A stretch of DNA of 64,000 bases from Microbacterium sp. YJN-G (GCF_015040615.1 NZ_CP060402.1:3224001-3288000); one strand, 5' to 3'; counted from the stretch's first letter, positions 16,844 through 25,732 are shown. The notes: generated by a model not told the origin, from the letters alone. Made by a program: numbers and translations.

Positions 16844-16869
16844 GGGACCATTCTGAGGGGCATGGTCCC
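16844..16869. promoter_or_regulatory. Candidate regulator operator between divergent sugar genes
   Basis: GGGACCAT and ATGGTCCC form 8-bp inverted arms 10 bases apart, in the 189-base divergent region. A TTGACA -35-like hexamer follows at 16886-16891 on the plus strand. The LacI-type protein encoded two genes downstream is the obvious candidate binder. Most LacI sites are tighter palindromes with a central CG, so the assignment is tentative. Confidence 0.35.
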
Positions 16870-16922
16870 GGGGCTCCCCACCATGTTGACACCCGTAGAC
16901 CCACGATGGAAGACTTCGAGAC

Positions 16923-18131
16923 ATGGCGTTCACTCTGGGGCTCGTCGGGGCGGGCCAGTTCGCCGGCCAGTTCGCGACCCTCTTCCACCATCATCCCGGA
17001 GTGCGCGCGGTCCACGTGACCGATGTCATCCGCTCCCGTGCCGATGAGCTGGTCGGCGGTGCAGGATTGGCCGGCGCCTTCGACTCCTTCGACGAGATGA
17101 TCGCCTCGCCCGCGATCGACGCGGTGGCGATCTTCACGCAGCGCTGGACGCACGGTCCGCTGGTCGTGCAGGCGCTGCGCGCCGGCAAGCACGTCTACTC
17201 CGCCGTGCCGATGGCGATCAGCGTCGACGAGATCGCCGCGATCATCGACGCCGTGCGCGAGACCGGTCTGACCTACATGATGGGCGAGACCAGCTACTAC
17301 AACCCGGCGACCGTGTTCGCCCGGCAGAAGCTCGCCGAGGGTGCCTTCGGCCGGCTGTTCTACGGCGAGGGCGACTACGTCCACGACATGGATCTCGGCT
17401 TCTACGAGGCCTACCAGTTCTCCGGCGGCGACAACTGGCGCTCCACCGCCAGCTACCCGCCCCTGCTCTACCCGACGCACTCCATCGGCGGCGTGCTCGG
17501 CGCCTGGCCCACGCACGCCACGGCCGTCTCGGCGGTCGGCGTGGTCGACCAGCGCGGCGACGGGGTCTTCGACCGCGGGGTCAGCCAGTTCGACAACGAC
17601 TTCTCCAACGCGACCGCGCTGTTCGAGCTGGCCGCGGGCGGCTCGATGCGCATCAACGAGTTCCGCCGGGTCGGATACCCCTCGCACCTGCGCGAATCGC
17701 GCTTCCGCTGGTTCGGCACCGACGGCTCGTTCGAGCAGCTCGCCAAGACCACCGTGTGGCAGAACCGCGAGGGCGTCGAGGACATCTCGCACCTGATCGA
17801 CACGCACGCCTCGGTCGCGCACGACGACCCGTCACTGGCCCAGGTGGCCCCTGCGCTGCGGGATGCATTCGTCTCGGGGTACGCCGCGATCCACGAAGCC
17901 GACCGTGCGCGCATCCCCGATGAGCTTCGGAACTTGCACAATGGGCACGAGGGAAGCCACCATTTTCTCGTGGACGATTTCGTGCGGGCCGTCACCGACA
18001 GCTCCCTGCCGCCGGTGAACGCCTGGCAGGCCGCGCGCTTCACGCTTCCGGGCGTGATCGCGCATGAGTCGGCGCGCCGGGGCGGCGAGCGCCTCATCGT
18101 TCCCGACCTGGGTGACCCGGATGTCTCCTGA
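16923..18131 (+). CDS. Gfo/Idh/MocA-family oxidoreductase
   Basis: A 402-residue protein with an N-terminal Rossmann NAD(P)-binding fold (LGLVGAGQFAG, about residues 5-15) and the C-terminal alpha/beta substrate domain (GDYVHDMDLGFYEA; GGDNWRSTASYP). These enzymes oxidise or reduce sugars, inositols and their derivatives. The conserved EKP motif that supplies the catalytic Lys reads AVP here (HVYSAVPMA, about 93-101). This implies a divergent subfamily using another residue or having a changed activity. The gene is divergent from the sugar transporter and overlaps the LacI gene by 11 bases, so it probably acts on the imported sugar. Confidence 0.85.
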   Translation: MAFTLGLVGAGQFAGQFATLFHHHPGVRAVHVTDVIRSRADELVGGAGLAGAFDSFDEMIASPAIDAVAIFTQRWTHGPLVVQALRAGKHVYSAVPMAISVDEIAAIIDAVRETGLTYMMGETSYYNPATVFARQKLAEGAFGRLFYGEGDYVHDMDLGFYEAYQFSGGDNWRSTASYPPLLYPTHSIGGVLGAWPTHATAVSAVGVVDQRGDGVFDRGVSQFDNDFSNATALFELAAGGSMRINEFRRVGYPSHLRESRFRWFGTDGSFEQLAKTTVWQNREGVEDISHLIDTHASVAHDDPSLAQVAPALRDAFVSGYAAIHEADRARIPDELRNLHNGHEGSHHFLVDDFVRAVTDSSLPPVNAWQAARFTLPGVIAHESARRGGERLIVPDLGDPDVS

Positions 18132-19248
18132 CGGCCGTCCCCGCTCGGTCACGCGGGCGGATGTCGCCCGCTACGCGGGTGTGAGCACCGCCGTCGTCAG
18201 CTACGTGCTCAACGACGGACCCAAGGCTGTCGCCCCGCTCACCCGCGAGCGGGTGCTCGACGCGGTGCGCGTACTCGGCTACCGCCCGAACGCCGCCGCC
18301 CGCGCCCTGTCAATGGGCTCCGCCGATATGTTCGGCCTGCTGGTGCACGACAACCGCAATCCGTTCTTCGCCGAGCTGTGCCACATGCTCGACCAGGCCG
18401 CCGCCGACGCCGGACGCTCGCTGCTGATCGTGAACTCCGACCGCACCCAGGTGTCGACCTCCGAGCAGATCCGCGATCTGGCATCGCGGCAGATCGCCGG
18501 GCTCGTGATCGCCGATGTGCTCACGGCCGGCGAGCAGACGCTGGTCGAGATGCTCGGCATCCCGGCGGTCGTGATCGGCCAGTTCGGCGAGACCGACGGA
18601 CTGCACAGCGTCGGAGTCGACTTCGCCCGCGGTGCCCGCGAGGCGACCGATCACCTCATCGGCCACGGCTACGAGCAGATCGCCTTCGTCGGCAGCGCGG
18701 CGCGCTTCGACGAGCGCGAGCGCGGCTGGCGGGATGCCCTCGGTGTCGCGCGCCTGCCTCTCGGCCCGCTCGTGCACACCCCGTTCACGTATCAGGGCGG
18801 GTACGACGCCGCCATGCAGCTGATCGAGAACGCGTCACCGCCGCGTGCGGTGCTGGCGGCATCCGACCAGGTCGCGATCGGGATGCTGACCGCGCTCGGC
18901 GAGCGAGGGGTGCGCGTGCCCGATGACATCGCCATCGTCTCGTTCGACGGCACCGTCAGCGCCGACTTCGTCTGGCCCCGGCTGACCACGGCTGTGCAGC
19001 CGCTGGAGCAGATGGCCAGGACCGCGGTGCAGCTGCTGCTGGACCCGGATGCCGCGCGCGAGCACCGCTCGTACACGAGTTGGCTGCGCATCCGCGAGTC
19101 GTGCGGGTGCACGGCATCCGCGGGGTCTGCCGGATCAGAACCCGCCGCCGAACCCACCGCAGTCGAGGCTGTCACGGCATCCGATTCGGCAGCCGCATCC
19201 GACGCGAACGCGGCCTCCGATACGGACAGCGAGCCCGACGCCGCCTGA
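18121..19248 (+). CDS. LacI-family transcriptional regulator
   Basis: A 375-residue regulator: an N-terminal helix-turn-helix (TRADVARYAGVSTAVVSYVL, residues 11-30) with the hinge helix after it, then a periplasmic-binding-protein-like sugar-sensing domain (about 65-335). The last 40 residues form an Ala/Ser/Thr/Glu-rich tail not needed by the fold. ATG at 18121 is chosen because it leaves the usual short lead before the HTH; it overlaps the oxidoreductase by 11 bases. It probably represses the divergent transporter and its own operon, released by the transported sugar. Confidence 0.92.
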   Translation: MSPDGRPRSVTRADVARYAGVSTAVVSYVLNDGPKAVAPLTRERVLDAVRVLGYRPNAAARALSMGSADMFGLLVHDNRNPFFAELCHMLDQAAADAGRSLLIVNSDRTQVSTSEQIRDLASRQIAGLVIADVLTAGEQTLVEMLGIPAVVIGQFGETDGLHSVGVDFARGAREATDHLIGHGYEQIAFVGSAARFDERERGWRDALGVARLPLGPLVHTPFTYQGGYDAAMQLIENASPPRAVLAASDQVAIGMLTALGERGVRVPDDIAIVSFDGTVSADFVWPRLTTAVQPLEQMARTAVQLLLDPDAAREHRSYTSWLRIRESCGCTASAGSAGSEPAAEPTAVEAVTASDSAAASDANAASDTDSEPDAA

Positions 19249-19260
19249 CGGGCCGCCTTC

Positions 19261-19971
19261 TCAGGCCTGTGCGTCGCGGGCGGCGGCTGCCGCCGCCTCG
19301 GCGGCCCCCCTCCCCCAGCGGAACGGCGAGACCGTCGGGTCGCCGGTGATCCAGAACCGCCACGGGAAGGCCATCGTCCCCGCCACACCGGCGACACCCA
19401 CGCGGGGGCCGGCGGAGACCTCGTCGACCGGTTCGTCCAGCAGCAGCCGGGCGACCGCGCCGTTCAGCTCTGCGCCGGATGCGATGTCGATGCCGTCGTG
19501 CAGCGCGTGCCGCAGGCCGACGGCCTGGCCGAGACGGCCGGGGCCGCGGGCCAGGTCGCGCAGCGCGGTGCGGCCGAGCGGGGCCGCGACGCCGCGGCGC
19601 TCGGCGGCGGCATCCGTCCCGGCGATCACCTCCCCGGCCCGCAGCAGCACACCGCCCGCCTCGCCCTCGGGTCCGCAGACGACGTTGACGCACGAGTGGA
19701 TGCCGTGGCTAAGGTACACGTACAGGTGCCCGGGCTCACCCCACATCGTGGCATTGCGGGCGGTCGGGCCCATCCGCGCGTGCGATCCGGGGTCGGGCAC
19801 CTCGCCCGTGCCGCGCCCGTGATACGCCTCGACCTCGGTGATGCGCAGCCGCGTCTCGGCGCCGTCGACAATGGTGACCAGCTGCGCACCCAGCAGGCGA
19901 GGGGCGACCTGCAGGGGCAGGTCCAGCAGGTCGGCGCGCTCGACGGGACGGGTCATCTCGGCGGCGCTCAC
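19261..19971 (-). CDS. DNA-3-methyladenine glycosylase (AAG/MPG family)
   Basis: A 236-residue monofunctional glycosylase that removes alkylated purines for base excision repair. The family signatures are present: LLGAQLVT, ITEVEAYHG (with the catalytic Glu region), YVYLSHGIHSCVNVV, GGVLLRAGE and ARGPGRLGQAVG. The start is taken as GTG at 19971, which overlaps the previous stop (GTGA); ATG at 19956 is the alternative and gives 231 residues. It is the last gene of the five-gene operon that starts with the Fur-family regulator and converges with the LacI gene. Confidence 0.9.
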   Translation of the reverse strand: MSAAEMTRPVERADLLDLPLQVAPRLLGAQLVTIVDGAETRLRITEVEAYHGRGTGEVPDPGSHARMGPTARNATMWGEPGHLYVYLSHGIHSCVNVVCGPEGEAGGVLLRAGEVIAGTDAAAERRGVAAPLGRTALRDLARGPGRLGQAVGLRHALHDGIDIASGAELNGAVARLLLDEPVDEVSAGPRVGVAGVAGTMAFPWRFWITGDPTVSPFRWGRGAAEAAAAAARDAQA

Positions 19972-21680
19972 GGCTGCGGGGCCAGGCGGCACCACGAGAT
20001 GTCGAAGCCGCTGAGGGTCGGGAGGTCGCGTTCGCCGCTCAGGTCGATGAGCTGGGTGTGCATCGTGGTCGGCAGGGGCAGCAGCAGGTCGTCGTAGTCG
20101 TTGCTGGGCAGGTCGGGGGCGACGACGACGGCCGCGTACTGGCCGCTCGGCGAGACGCAGGTCTGCAGGATGGCATCCGCGCCGCCGACCTCTGTGATCA
20201 CGTCGGCGGCGCCGTCGTCGGTGACGCGCACGACGGCCTGACCGGTCGGCATCCCGCCCTCGTCGCGCTGCACGATGTGCCGCAGGGTGCCGCCGGGGAA
20301 GGGCACGATGGTAGTCGCCTCGCCGTAATCGGGTTCGGATGCCGCGAGCGCCGATTCCTCGCCGGTGGTGAGGTCGAGCTGCACGATGCGGGCGTCGTTG
20401 CGCTCGATGATCGCCGTGTAGGTGCCGCGGCTCACGCCGAGGATGCTCGCCGCGAGACCCATCGACTGCACCCCGGCCGTCGACGTGGGGTCTTCGACGC
20501 CCAGCGCGCCGTTGAAGTCGATGAACAGCAGCGACGACGAGTCGGGCACGAACTGCCACTCCGCGATGCTCGCGTCGACGCCTTCGACCTGCACGATGCG
20601 GGGCTCGCCCGTGCCGCTGAGCGGCTGGGTGACCAGCACGCTGGCCCGGCCGGAGGTCTCGGTGAGTTCGCGGTCGGAGTAGCTGTACCCGACCAGGCCG
20701 CCGCGGTCGGAGACCTGCACCGACGAGATGAAGCCGTCGCCCGGCAGGGTCAGCTCGCGCTGCCCCGAGCCGTCGCGGTTCATCACGATGAGCCTCGAGC
20801 CGTCGTCCTCCTCGACGGCGACGACGATGAACGCCGACGTCGCCCGGTAGTCGTCGATGCGCGGATGCTCGAACACGACCGTGGCACGCTCACCGCTGAG
20901 GTCGGTGGTGAAGATCTTGTCGTCGCCCTCGCCCGAGCGCTGCAGCAGCAGGATGCGCGAGGCGGGCGTCGTGAACGAGGTCTGCAGGTCGGCGGTCGGG
21001 CCGCCTCCCGTCGCGACCACGTCCGACACCGAGACCCGGTAGGTGGTGTCGTCGTGCAGCGGCACGGTGAAGCGGATGCCGATGTTGCGGCCGGCGGCAT
21101 CCACAGTGAAGGGGACCGCGGGCTCGACGGTGACCTGTGCGGGGTCGATGGCCTCGAGCCGCTGGTTCGCCGTGAGGATCACCCGGCTGCCGGAGGTCTC
21201 GATCGCCTGCGCGGGAGCGACCTGCACCTGGCTGATGCGCGGACCCTGCGTGAGGCTGACGACTCCGAGCACGCCGGCGACCAGGGCGAGCACGCCCAGC
21301 ACCGACAGGAGGGTGAGGGTGAAGCGGCGGTTCCCGGGTGCGGGCTTGCGGGTGCTGGTGCCGGGTTCAGGGCTGGATGCGGGTTCGGTTCTGGGGGCGG
21401 ATGCCGGGGTCGCGAATTCCGTCGGCGCGGATGCCGTCGGCGCGGATGCCGTCGACGCGGCGCCCGCGACGATCGGCGAGGTCGGGGCGGGAATCGCGGG
21501 GGTCGTCAGGATCGCGGGTGCCGCCGGCTCTGCGGGCGCGGCCGGCTCTGCGGGGGTGTGGGCGTCTTCGGTGGCGCGCAGCGCGCGCAACTGTGCCCGG
21601 GTGAGGGGCGCGCCCTCGGCCCCCTCAGCACTCGCCCTGTCAGCACTCGACCCGTCAGTGCTCGATCCGTCAGTACTCAT
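19968..21680 (-). CDS. Membrane-anchored beta-propeller-like protein, hypothetical
   Basis: A 570-residue protein. Residues 1-20 repeat STDGSS; 40-120 form a Pro/Ala/Thr-rich cytoplasmic segment; one transmembrane helix lies at about 123-145. Outside, a bacterial Ig-like segment (about 150-235, ending TSFTTPASRIL) is followed by TolB/WD-like repeats (SGEGDDKIFTTDLSGE, DGSRLIVMNRDGSG, NDARIVQLDLTTGEE). The same layout is found in uncharacterised actinobacterial proteins. It overlaps the TIGR03943 gene by 11 bases and the glycosylase by 4. A role outside the membrane, perhaps sensing or scaffolding, is inferred; function unknown. Confidence 0.8.
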   Translation of the reverse strand: MSTDGSSTDGSSADRASAEGAEGAPLTRAQLRALRATEDAHTPAEPAAPAEPAAPAILTTPAIPAPTSPIVAGAASTASAPTASAPTEFATPASAPRTEPASSPEPGTSTRKPAPGNRRFTLTLLSVLGVLALVAGVLGVVSLTQGPRISQVQVAPAQAIETSGSRVILTANQRLEAIDPAQVTVEPAVPFTVDAAGRNIGIRFTVPLHDDTTYRVSVSDVVATGGGPTADLQTSFTTPASRILLLQRSGEGDDKIFTTDLSGERATVVFEHPRIDDYRATSAFIVVAVEEDDGSRLIVMNRDGSGQRELTLPGDGFISSVQVSDRGGLVGYSYSDRELTETSGRASVLVTQPLSGTGEPRIVQVEGVDASIAEWQFVPDSSSLLFIDFNGALGVEDPTSTAGVQSMGLAASILGVSRGTYTAIIERNDARIVQLDLTTGEESALAASEPDYGEATTIVPFPGGTLRHIVQRDEGGMPTGQAVVRVTDDGAADVITEVGGADAILQTCVSPSGQYAAVVVAPDLPSNDYDDLLLPLPTTMHTQLIDLSGERDLPTLSGFDISWCRLAPQP

Positions 21681-22449
21681 ACGGATCCTTCGGCTCGTCG
21701 ATCGCCTTCACCGAGGCCGTCTCGATGCGCAGCGTGCCGTCGGCATCCGCACGCACCGTGCCCGACACCTCGACCCATTGGCCGGTCTCGTAGTCGGCTG
21801 CTGCCGCCTCGCCCGCCAGCGGCACGGTCGCCGGCTGCGCGTCGATCACGCAGTGGGTGATGACCATGCGGGTCAGGCCCACGGCATCCGCCTCGGTCGG
21901 GGTGACGAACCCGGTGAGGGTGACGGCGGCGCCGTCGTAGTTCTCGGGGCGGGTGGCGGTCGCGAAGGCGCTCGCCCAGTCGCCGACCCCGAAGGTGGTC
22001 GTGTCGGCGATGCCCAGGCTCACGTCGTCGGCGCCGGCGAACAGCACCGGCGTCTCGCCGGCCCGCGAGAGCGCCAGCTGGGCGGAGAGGGATGCCGGCG
22101 GCAGCACGAGGCCCGCGAGCACCACGCCCGAGGCGATCACGCCTCCGCTCACGACGCCGGCGGTCTGCAGCATCCGGCGTCGGGATGCCGCAGCATCCGC
22201 ACCGTCCGCCGATGCGGTGTGGTCGTGATCGCCCTCAGCGCCCAGCGGCAGCGTGCACGACCAGACGGCGGCGATCAGCGTGACCACCGCCGCGGCGCAC
22301 GCGAACCAGACCGTCTCCGGGCTGATGTACAGCGTCAGCCGGCCGGTGACGCCGAGCACGAGGGTGACGACGGCGACGACGGTCGCCAGACCCATCCCCA
22401 GCCACCGGGTGGCGAGGGCGTGCATGGGTGGTTTGGTCTGCTCACCCAA
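21670..22449 (-). CDS. TIGR03943-family protein, partner of the permease
   Basis: A 259-residue protein with about three membrane segments near the N-terminus (about 15-65 and 95-120) and an OB-like outer domain at the C-terminus (VTLTGFVTP, MVITHCVIDAQP, GQWVEVSGTVR), as in YcgQ of Bacillus. A His/Asp-rich stretch (GDHDHTASADG) lies between helices. It is encoded directly after the UPF0718 permease, the usual YcgR-YcgQ pairing, with an 8-base overlap. With a Fur/Zur gene at the operon head, a metal (zinc) or related small-ligand transport role is likely, but the substrate is not known. Confidence 0.85.
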   Translation of the reverse strand: MGEQTKPPMHALATRWLGMGLATVVAVVTLVLGVTGRLTLYISPETVWFACAAAVVTLIAAVWSCTLPLGAEGDHDHTASADGADAAASRRRMLQTAGVVSGGVIASGVVLAGLVLPPASLSAQLALSRAGETPVLFAGADDVSLGIADTTTFGVGDWASAFATATRPENYDGAAVTLTGFVTPTEADAVGLTRMVITHCVIDAQPATVPLAGEAAAADYETGQWVEVSGTVRADADGTLRIETASVKAIDEPKDPYEY

Positions 22450-23500
22450 AGACGTTCACCCCGATCCCGATGGCGCAGGCGCTGAGCACCACGATGCCGA
22501 CCAGGCCGGCGAGCACCCGCCCGGTGAAGGTGGTGCGCAGCAGGGCGAGCATCTTCACGTCGACGAGCGGACCGACCAGCAGGAACGCGATGATCGCGCC
22601 CGACGAGAAGGTCGACGCGAACGACAGGGCGAAGAAGGCGTCGACGTTCGAGCAGATCGCGACGGTCATCGCCAGGGCGACCATCGCGAGGATCGACAGC
22701 ACCGGGTTCGATCCGATGGCCAGCAGCAGGTCGCGGGGCACGAGCACCTGCACGGCGCCGGCGAGCGCCGAGCCGATCACGAGCGCCGGCATGACGGCAC
22801 GCAGCTCGACGAGGAACTGCACGAGGCTGCGGCGCGTGGGCGAGCCGGGCTCGTGGGCGACGTGGTCGCAGGTCTCGATGAAGCGTGCGGTGGGCAGGGC
22901 CTGCGGGTCGCGGTGGCGGCTGTAGATCCAGCCGATCAGATTCGCGATGAGGTACCCGCCGACGAGACGGGCGACCAGGATTCCGCCGTCCCAGCCGAAC
23001 GCGGCGTGCGTGGTGAGGATGACGATCGGATTGACGATGGGCGCGGCGATGAGGAAGGTCAGCGCCTCGGCCGGGCCGAGCCCGCGCATCATCAGTCCGC
23101 GCGCGAACGGCACGTTGCCGCACTCGCAGACGGGGATGAACATGCCCAGCAGCGACAGTACCGCGCGACGCGCCCAGGCACGGCGGGGAAGCCAGCGCTG
23201 CACCGCGTCGGCGGGCAACCAGACCTGGACGACGATCGAGAGCACGACGCCGAGGATCACCCACGGCAGCGCCTCGATCAGCACGCTGAGGGCGAGTGTC
23301 AGCCCATCCTGGGCGCGGTCGGGCAGCGCCTTCGGGAACAGCGCCGGCGCGAGCAGGTCGATGAGCACGAGCACGGCGAGGATGCCGAGGCCCACGGCGA
23401 GCGCGATGCCGGTAGGCACGCGCCGGGGCGGATGCCGGTGGGCGTGAGCCGTGCTCGTCTCGGATGCGCTCTGCGGCATCCGGGAGGGGGCAGAGGTCAC
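22442..23500 (-). CDS. UPF0718 (YraQ/YcgR-type) permease
   Basis: A 352-residue membrane protein with about eight to ten helices. It contains the family's CECGNVPFARGLM motif (core IPVCECGNVP, about 120-129) with two cysteines at a membrane face, and a second SNVDAFFALSFA half-repeat. The start is taken as GTG at 23500, overlapping the stop of the Fur-family gene (GTGA); ATG at 23479 is an alternative. With the next gene it forms the YcgR/YcgQ-type pair. It is presumably a transporter whose expression follows the metal regulator ahead of it. Confidence 0.85.
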   Translation of the reverse strand: MTSAPSRMPQSASETSTAHAHRHPPRRVPTGIALAVGLGILAVLVLIDLLAPALFPKALPDRAQDGLTLALSVLIEALPWVILGVVLSIVVQVWLPADAVQRWLPRRAWARRAVLSLLGMFIPVCECGNVPFARGLMMRGLGPAEALTFLIAAPIVNPIVILTTHAAFGWDGGILVARLVGGYLIANLIGWIYSRHRDPQALPTARFIETCDHVAHEPGSPTRRSLVQFLVELRAVMPALVIGSALAGAVQVLVPRDLLLAIGSNPVLSILAMVALAMTVAICSNVDAFFALSFASTFSSGAIIAFLLVGPLVDVKMLALLRTTFTGRVLAGLVGIVVLSACAIGIGVNVFG

Positions 23501-23901
23501 CCCTGTGCTCCGGCGGCATCCGCGCACTGGGAGCAGAGACCGAAGATGTCGACGACGTGCTCGGCGTCGCGGAAGCCGTGCTGCGCGGCGGTGCGCTGCG
23601 CCCACTGCTCGACGTCCTTGGCCTCGATCTCGACGGCGCGCCCGCACGAGCGGCAGATCAGGTGATGGTGGTGGCCCTGCGTGGCGCAGGCGCGGTAGAG
23701 CGCCTCGCCCTCGGGGCTCTGCAGCGAGTCGGCCTCGCCGGATGCCGCGAGCCCGGCGAGAGCGCGATAGACGGTGGCGAGCCCGATGCCGGTGTTCGCC
23801 TGACGCAGGTCGGCGTGCAGGGTCTGCGCGCTCACGAAGCCGGCCGCGTCGGTGAGCGCATCACGCACGCGTTCCCGCTGCCAGGTGTTCCGTTGAGCCA
23901 T
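23497..23901 (-). CDS. zur: Fur-family metalloregulator, probably Zur
   Basis: A 134-residue repressor: a winged helix (about 1-80, with TLHADLRQANTGIGLATVYRAL) and a dimerisation/metal domain with GHHHHLICRSCG (about 92-103) and GLCSQC (about 120-125), the two CxxC pairs of the structural zinc site. Presence of a zinc ABC transporter with a Zur-type box 4 kb upstream on the chromosome supports Zur rather than iron Fur. ATG at 23901 starts at the conserved AQRNTWQRERVRDAL. It heads an operon with the permease and TIGR03943 genes. Confidence 0.82.
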   Translation of the reverse strand: MAQRNTWQRERVRDALTDAAGFVSAQTLHADLRQANTGIGLATVYRALAGLAASGEADSLQSPEGEALYRACATQGHHHHLICRSCGRAVEIEAKDVEQWAQRTAAQHGFRDAEHVVDIFGLCSQCADAAGAQG

Positions 23902-23972
23902 GCCCCCGAGTCTAGGCCGGGCGCCTGTGAGACGCTCGGGATGCGGTCGCCGGGCGGATGTTCGCTCCGGCA

Positions 23973-24217
23973 GCATGTCTCAGTAGATGCGGGTCGCGGG
24001 CCGGGACACCCGCAAGAAGTGGGACATGCGAGCGAGAGCTGGCGGCGGTCGGCACGACACTGCCCACCTGCACCGCCGCCCGCCCTTCACCCACTGACAT
24101 GTCCCAGAAGATGCCGGTCGCGGCGGCATCCACTCGCACCTACTGGGACACCCCACCGAGGCATGTCCGAGACGATGCGGGTGTCGGGGCGGTGCACCCG
24201 CAAGAAGTGGGACACGC
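23973..24217. repeat. Hairpin repeat B, array of three
   Basis: Three elements of about 51-57 bp whose ends pair: 23973-24029 (GCATGTCTCA / TGGGACATGC), 24100-24150 (TGTCCCAG / CTGGGACA) and 24161-24217 (GCATGTCCGA / TGGGACACGC). The first and third share the inner text CACCCGCAAGAAGTGGGACA. The middle one has nested GATGCCG / CGGCATC. Related elements lie at 51157-51276. Confidence 0.75.
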
Positions 24218-24240
24218 GCGACGAGAACCGGCGGAAAGCA

Positions 24241-24278
24241 CGACGTCCCGGACCGCACGGGGCGGATCCGGGACGTCG
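24241..24278 (-). terminator. Terminator of the DivIVA-like gene
   Basis: A perfect 12-bp stem (CGACGTCCCGGA / TCCGGGACGTCG) with a 14-base loop, 24 bases beyond the stop at 24302. Confidence 0.8.
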
Positions 24279-24301
24279 GAGCAGATCAGCGACGGGAGGC
24301 G

Positions 24302-25732
24302 TCAGGCGCGGGACTTGCCGTCCTCGTCGTCGTCATCATCGTCATCGTCCGAGTCGTCATCATCATCCGAGTCGTCATCATCATCCGACTCGTCATCGTC
24401 ATCGTCATCCGACTCGTCGTCGAGCTCCGCCTCGAGGAGGTCGTCGTCCTCGGTCAGAAGGTCGTCGTCCTCGTCTGCGACGTCGTCGGCGACCGCTGCA
24501 TCATCGGATGCCGGACGCACGAACACGCCTTCGGGGCGGATCAGCTCGCGCACCTCGGCCATGAAGCTGTTCAGCTGCTGCTGCTGCCAGCGCAGCTGGC
24601 GGGTGCGGTCCTCAGCATCCCGCAGCGCGGCGGTGGCGTGCCCGGTGACCGACTCGATGATCTTCTGCGCCTTGGCGCGGGCCCGGTCGAGGGTCTCGCG
24701 GGACTTCACCTGCGCCTCGGCCTCGATCGCCTGCGCCTGCGAGCGCATCAGCCGCTCGTAGTCCTCGGCCTTCGCCGAGATCCGCTGGGCGTGCTCGAGC
24801 GAGGCGGCGACCTGCTCGTTGGCATCCGTGGTGATGCGCTCGGCGTGGGCGACGGCCTGGTTGTGCAGCACGAGGAACTCCTGCTGCGCGTCATCCTGAC
24901 GGCGGGTGAGGGTCTCTTCGAACTCCAGCACGCGGGCGTTCATCTCACGCACCTCGCGCTCGGCATCCGAACGCAGGTCGGTCGTCTCGCGGGTCACCAT
25001 GGCGCGCAGCGCGGCAGCGCCCTTCTCGGCCTCGGTGCGGACCGTCGCCGCCTCCTGCTCGGCCTGCACGACCTTCTCCGCGGCGTGCGCGGACTCGCGC
25101 TTGAGCCGCGCCTCGTGCGCGGTGAGCTCGGTGTCGATGCGCAGGCGCACCTGGTCGGCGTCGTGCTCGGCCTGCGCGGTGATGCGTGCGACGTCGGCGG
25201 CGAGCTCGGCGCGCTTGGACTCGGCCTCCTCGCGGGCGGCCTGCAGCAGGCGCTCGGCCTGTGTGGCGGCGTTGTGGATCAGCACGCTCGCCTGCTCTTC
25301 GGCCACGCGCAGCACGGCCTCGAACTGCTGACGGCTCTGCGGCTCGTCCGCGCCCGCAGGGGCATCGGTCAGCTCTGCGGCGAGGGTGCTCACCTGCGCC
25401 GCGGCATCCTCGGCCTGCGCGCGGGCCGCGGCGAGCTCGTCCTCCAGGCGCGCCAGGCGCGCCTCACCGTCGGTCCGCTCCTGCGACAGGTCGCGCTCGT
25501 GCTGGTCGCGCAGCGCGTTCAGTGCGTCGCGGTGCCGGGCATCCGCGGTCTCCCGGTCGTCGGTGAGGCGGGTGAGCTGATCGCGCAGCGTCGCGATCGC
25601 GGCATCCACCTCCGTCTTGTCATACCCGCGGAATGCCTGCGTGAACGACGCATGCTCCTTGGGCGCCGTCGTCAGCAGCTGATCGAAGAAATCGCCACTC
25701 TGTGTGTTCTCGGACGCGTGCGTCTCGCTCAC
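24302..25732 (-). CDS. DivIVA-like coiled-coil protein with acidic Asp-rich tail
   Basis: A 476-residue protein. Residues about 25-55 (FRGYDKTEVDAAIATLRDQL) match the DivIVA membrane-curvature/N-terminal motif. Residues 55-400 are almost continuous heptad coiled coil, rich in Ala, Glu and Arg, as in Scy/FilP-type cytoskeletal proteins of actinobacteria. The last 65 residues are nearly all Asp, Glu and Ser, with (S/E)DDDDD units coded by CAT/CGT-type triplet runs (24318-24420) that could slip. It is probably a polar or cell-envelope scaffold. The start ATG at 25732 has a GGTGAC-type upstream site. The acidic end may act as an interaction or charge-mimic tail. Confidence 0.78.
   Translation of the reverse strand: MSETHASENTQSGDFFDQLLTTAPKEHASFTQAFRGYDKTEVDAAIATLRDQLTRLTDDRETADARHRDALNALRDQHERDLSQERTDGEARLARLEDELAAARAQAEDAAAQVSTLAAELTDAPAGADEPQSRQQFEAVLRVAEEQASVLIHNAATQAERLLQAAREEAESKRAELAADVARITAQAEHDADQVRLRIDTELTAHEARLKRESAHAAEKVVQAEQEAATVRTEAEKGAAALRAMVTRETTDLRSDAEREVREMNARVLEFEETLTRRQDDAQQEFLVLHNQAVAHAERITTDANEQVAASLEHAQRISAKAEDYERLMRSQAQAIEAEAQVKSRETLDRARAKAQKIIESVTGHATAALRDAEDRTRQLRWQQQQLNSFMAEVRELIRPEGVFVRPASDDAAVADDVADEDDDLLTEDDDLLEAELDDESDDDDDDESDDDDDSDDDDDSDDDDDDDDEDGKSRA

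Noticed and set aside
24318..24420. CAT/CGT triplet array as a CRISPR or regulatory repeat
   Set aside because: It is the coding sequence of the acidic tail, in frame throughout.
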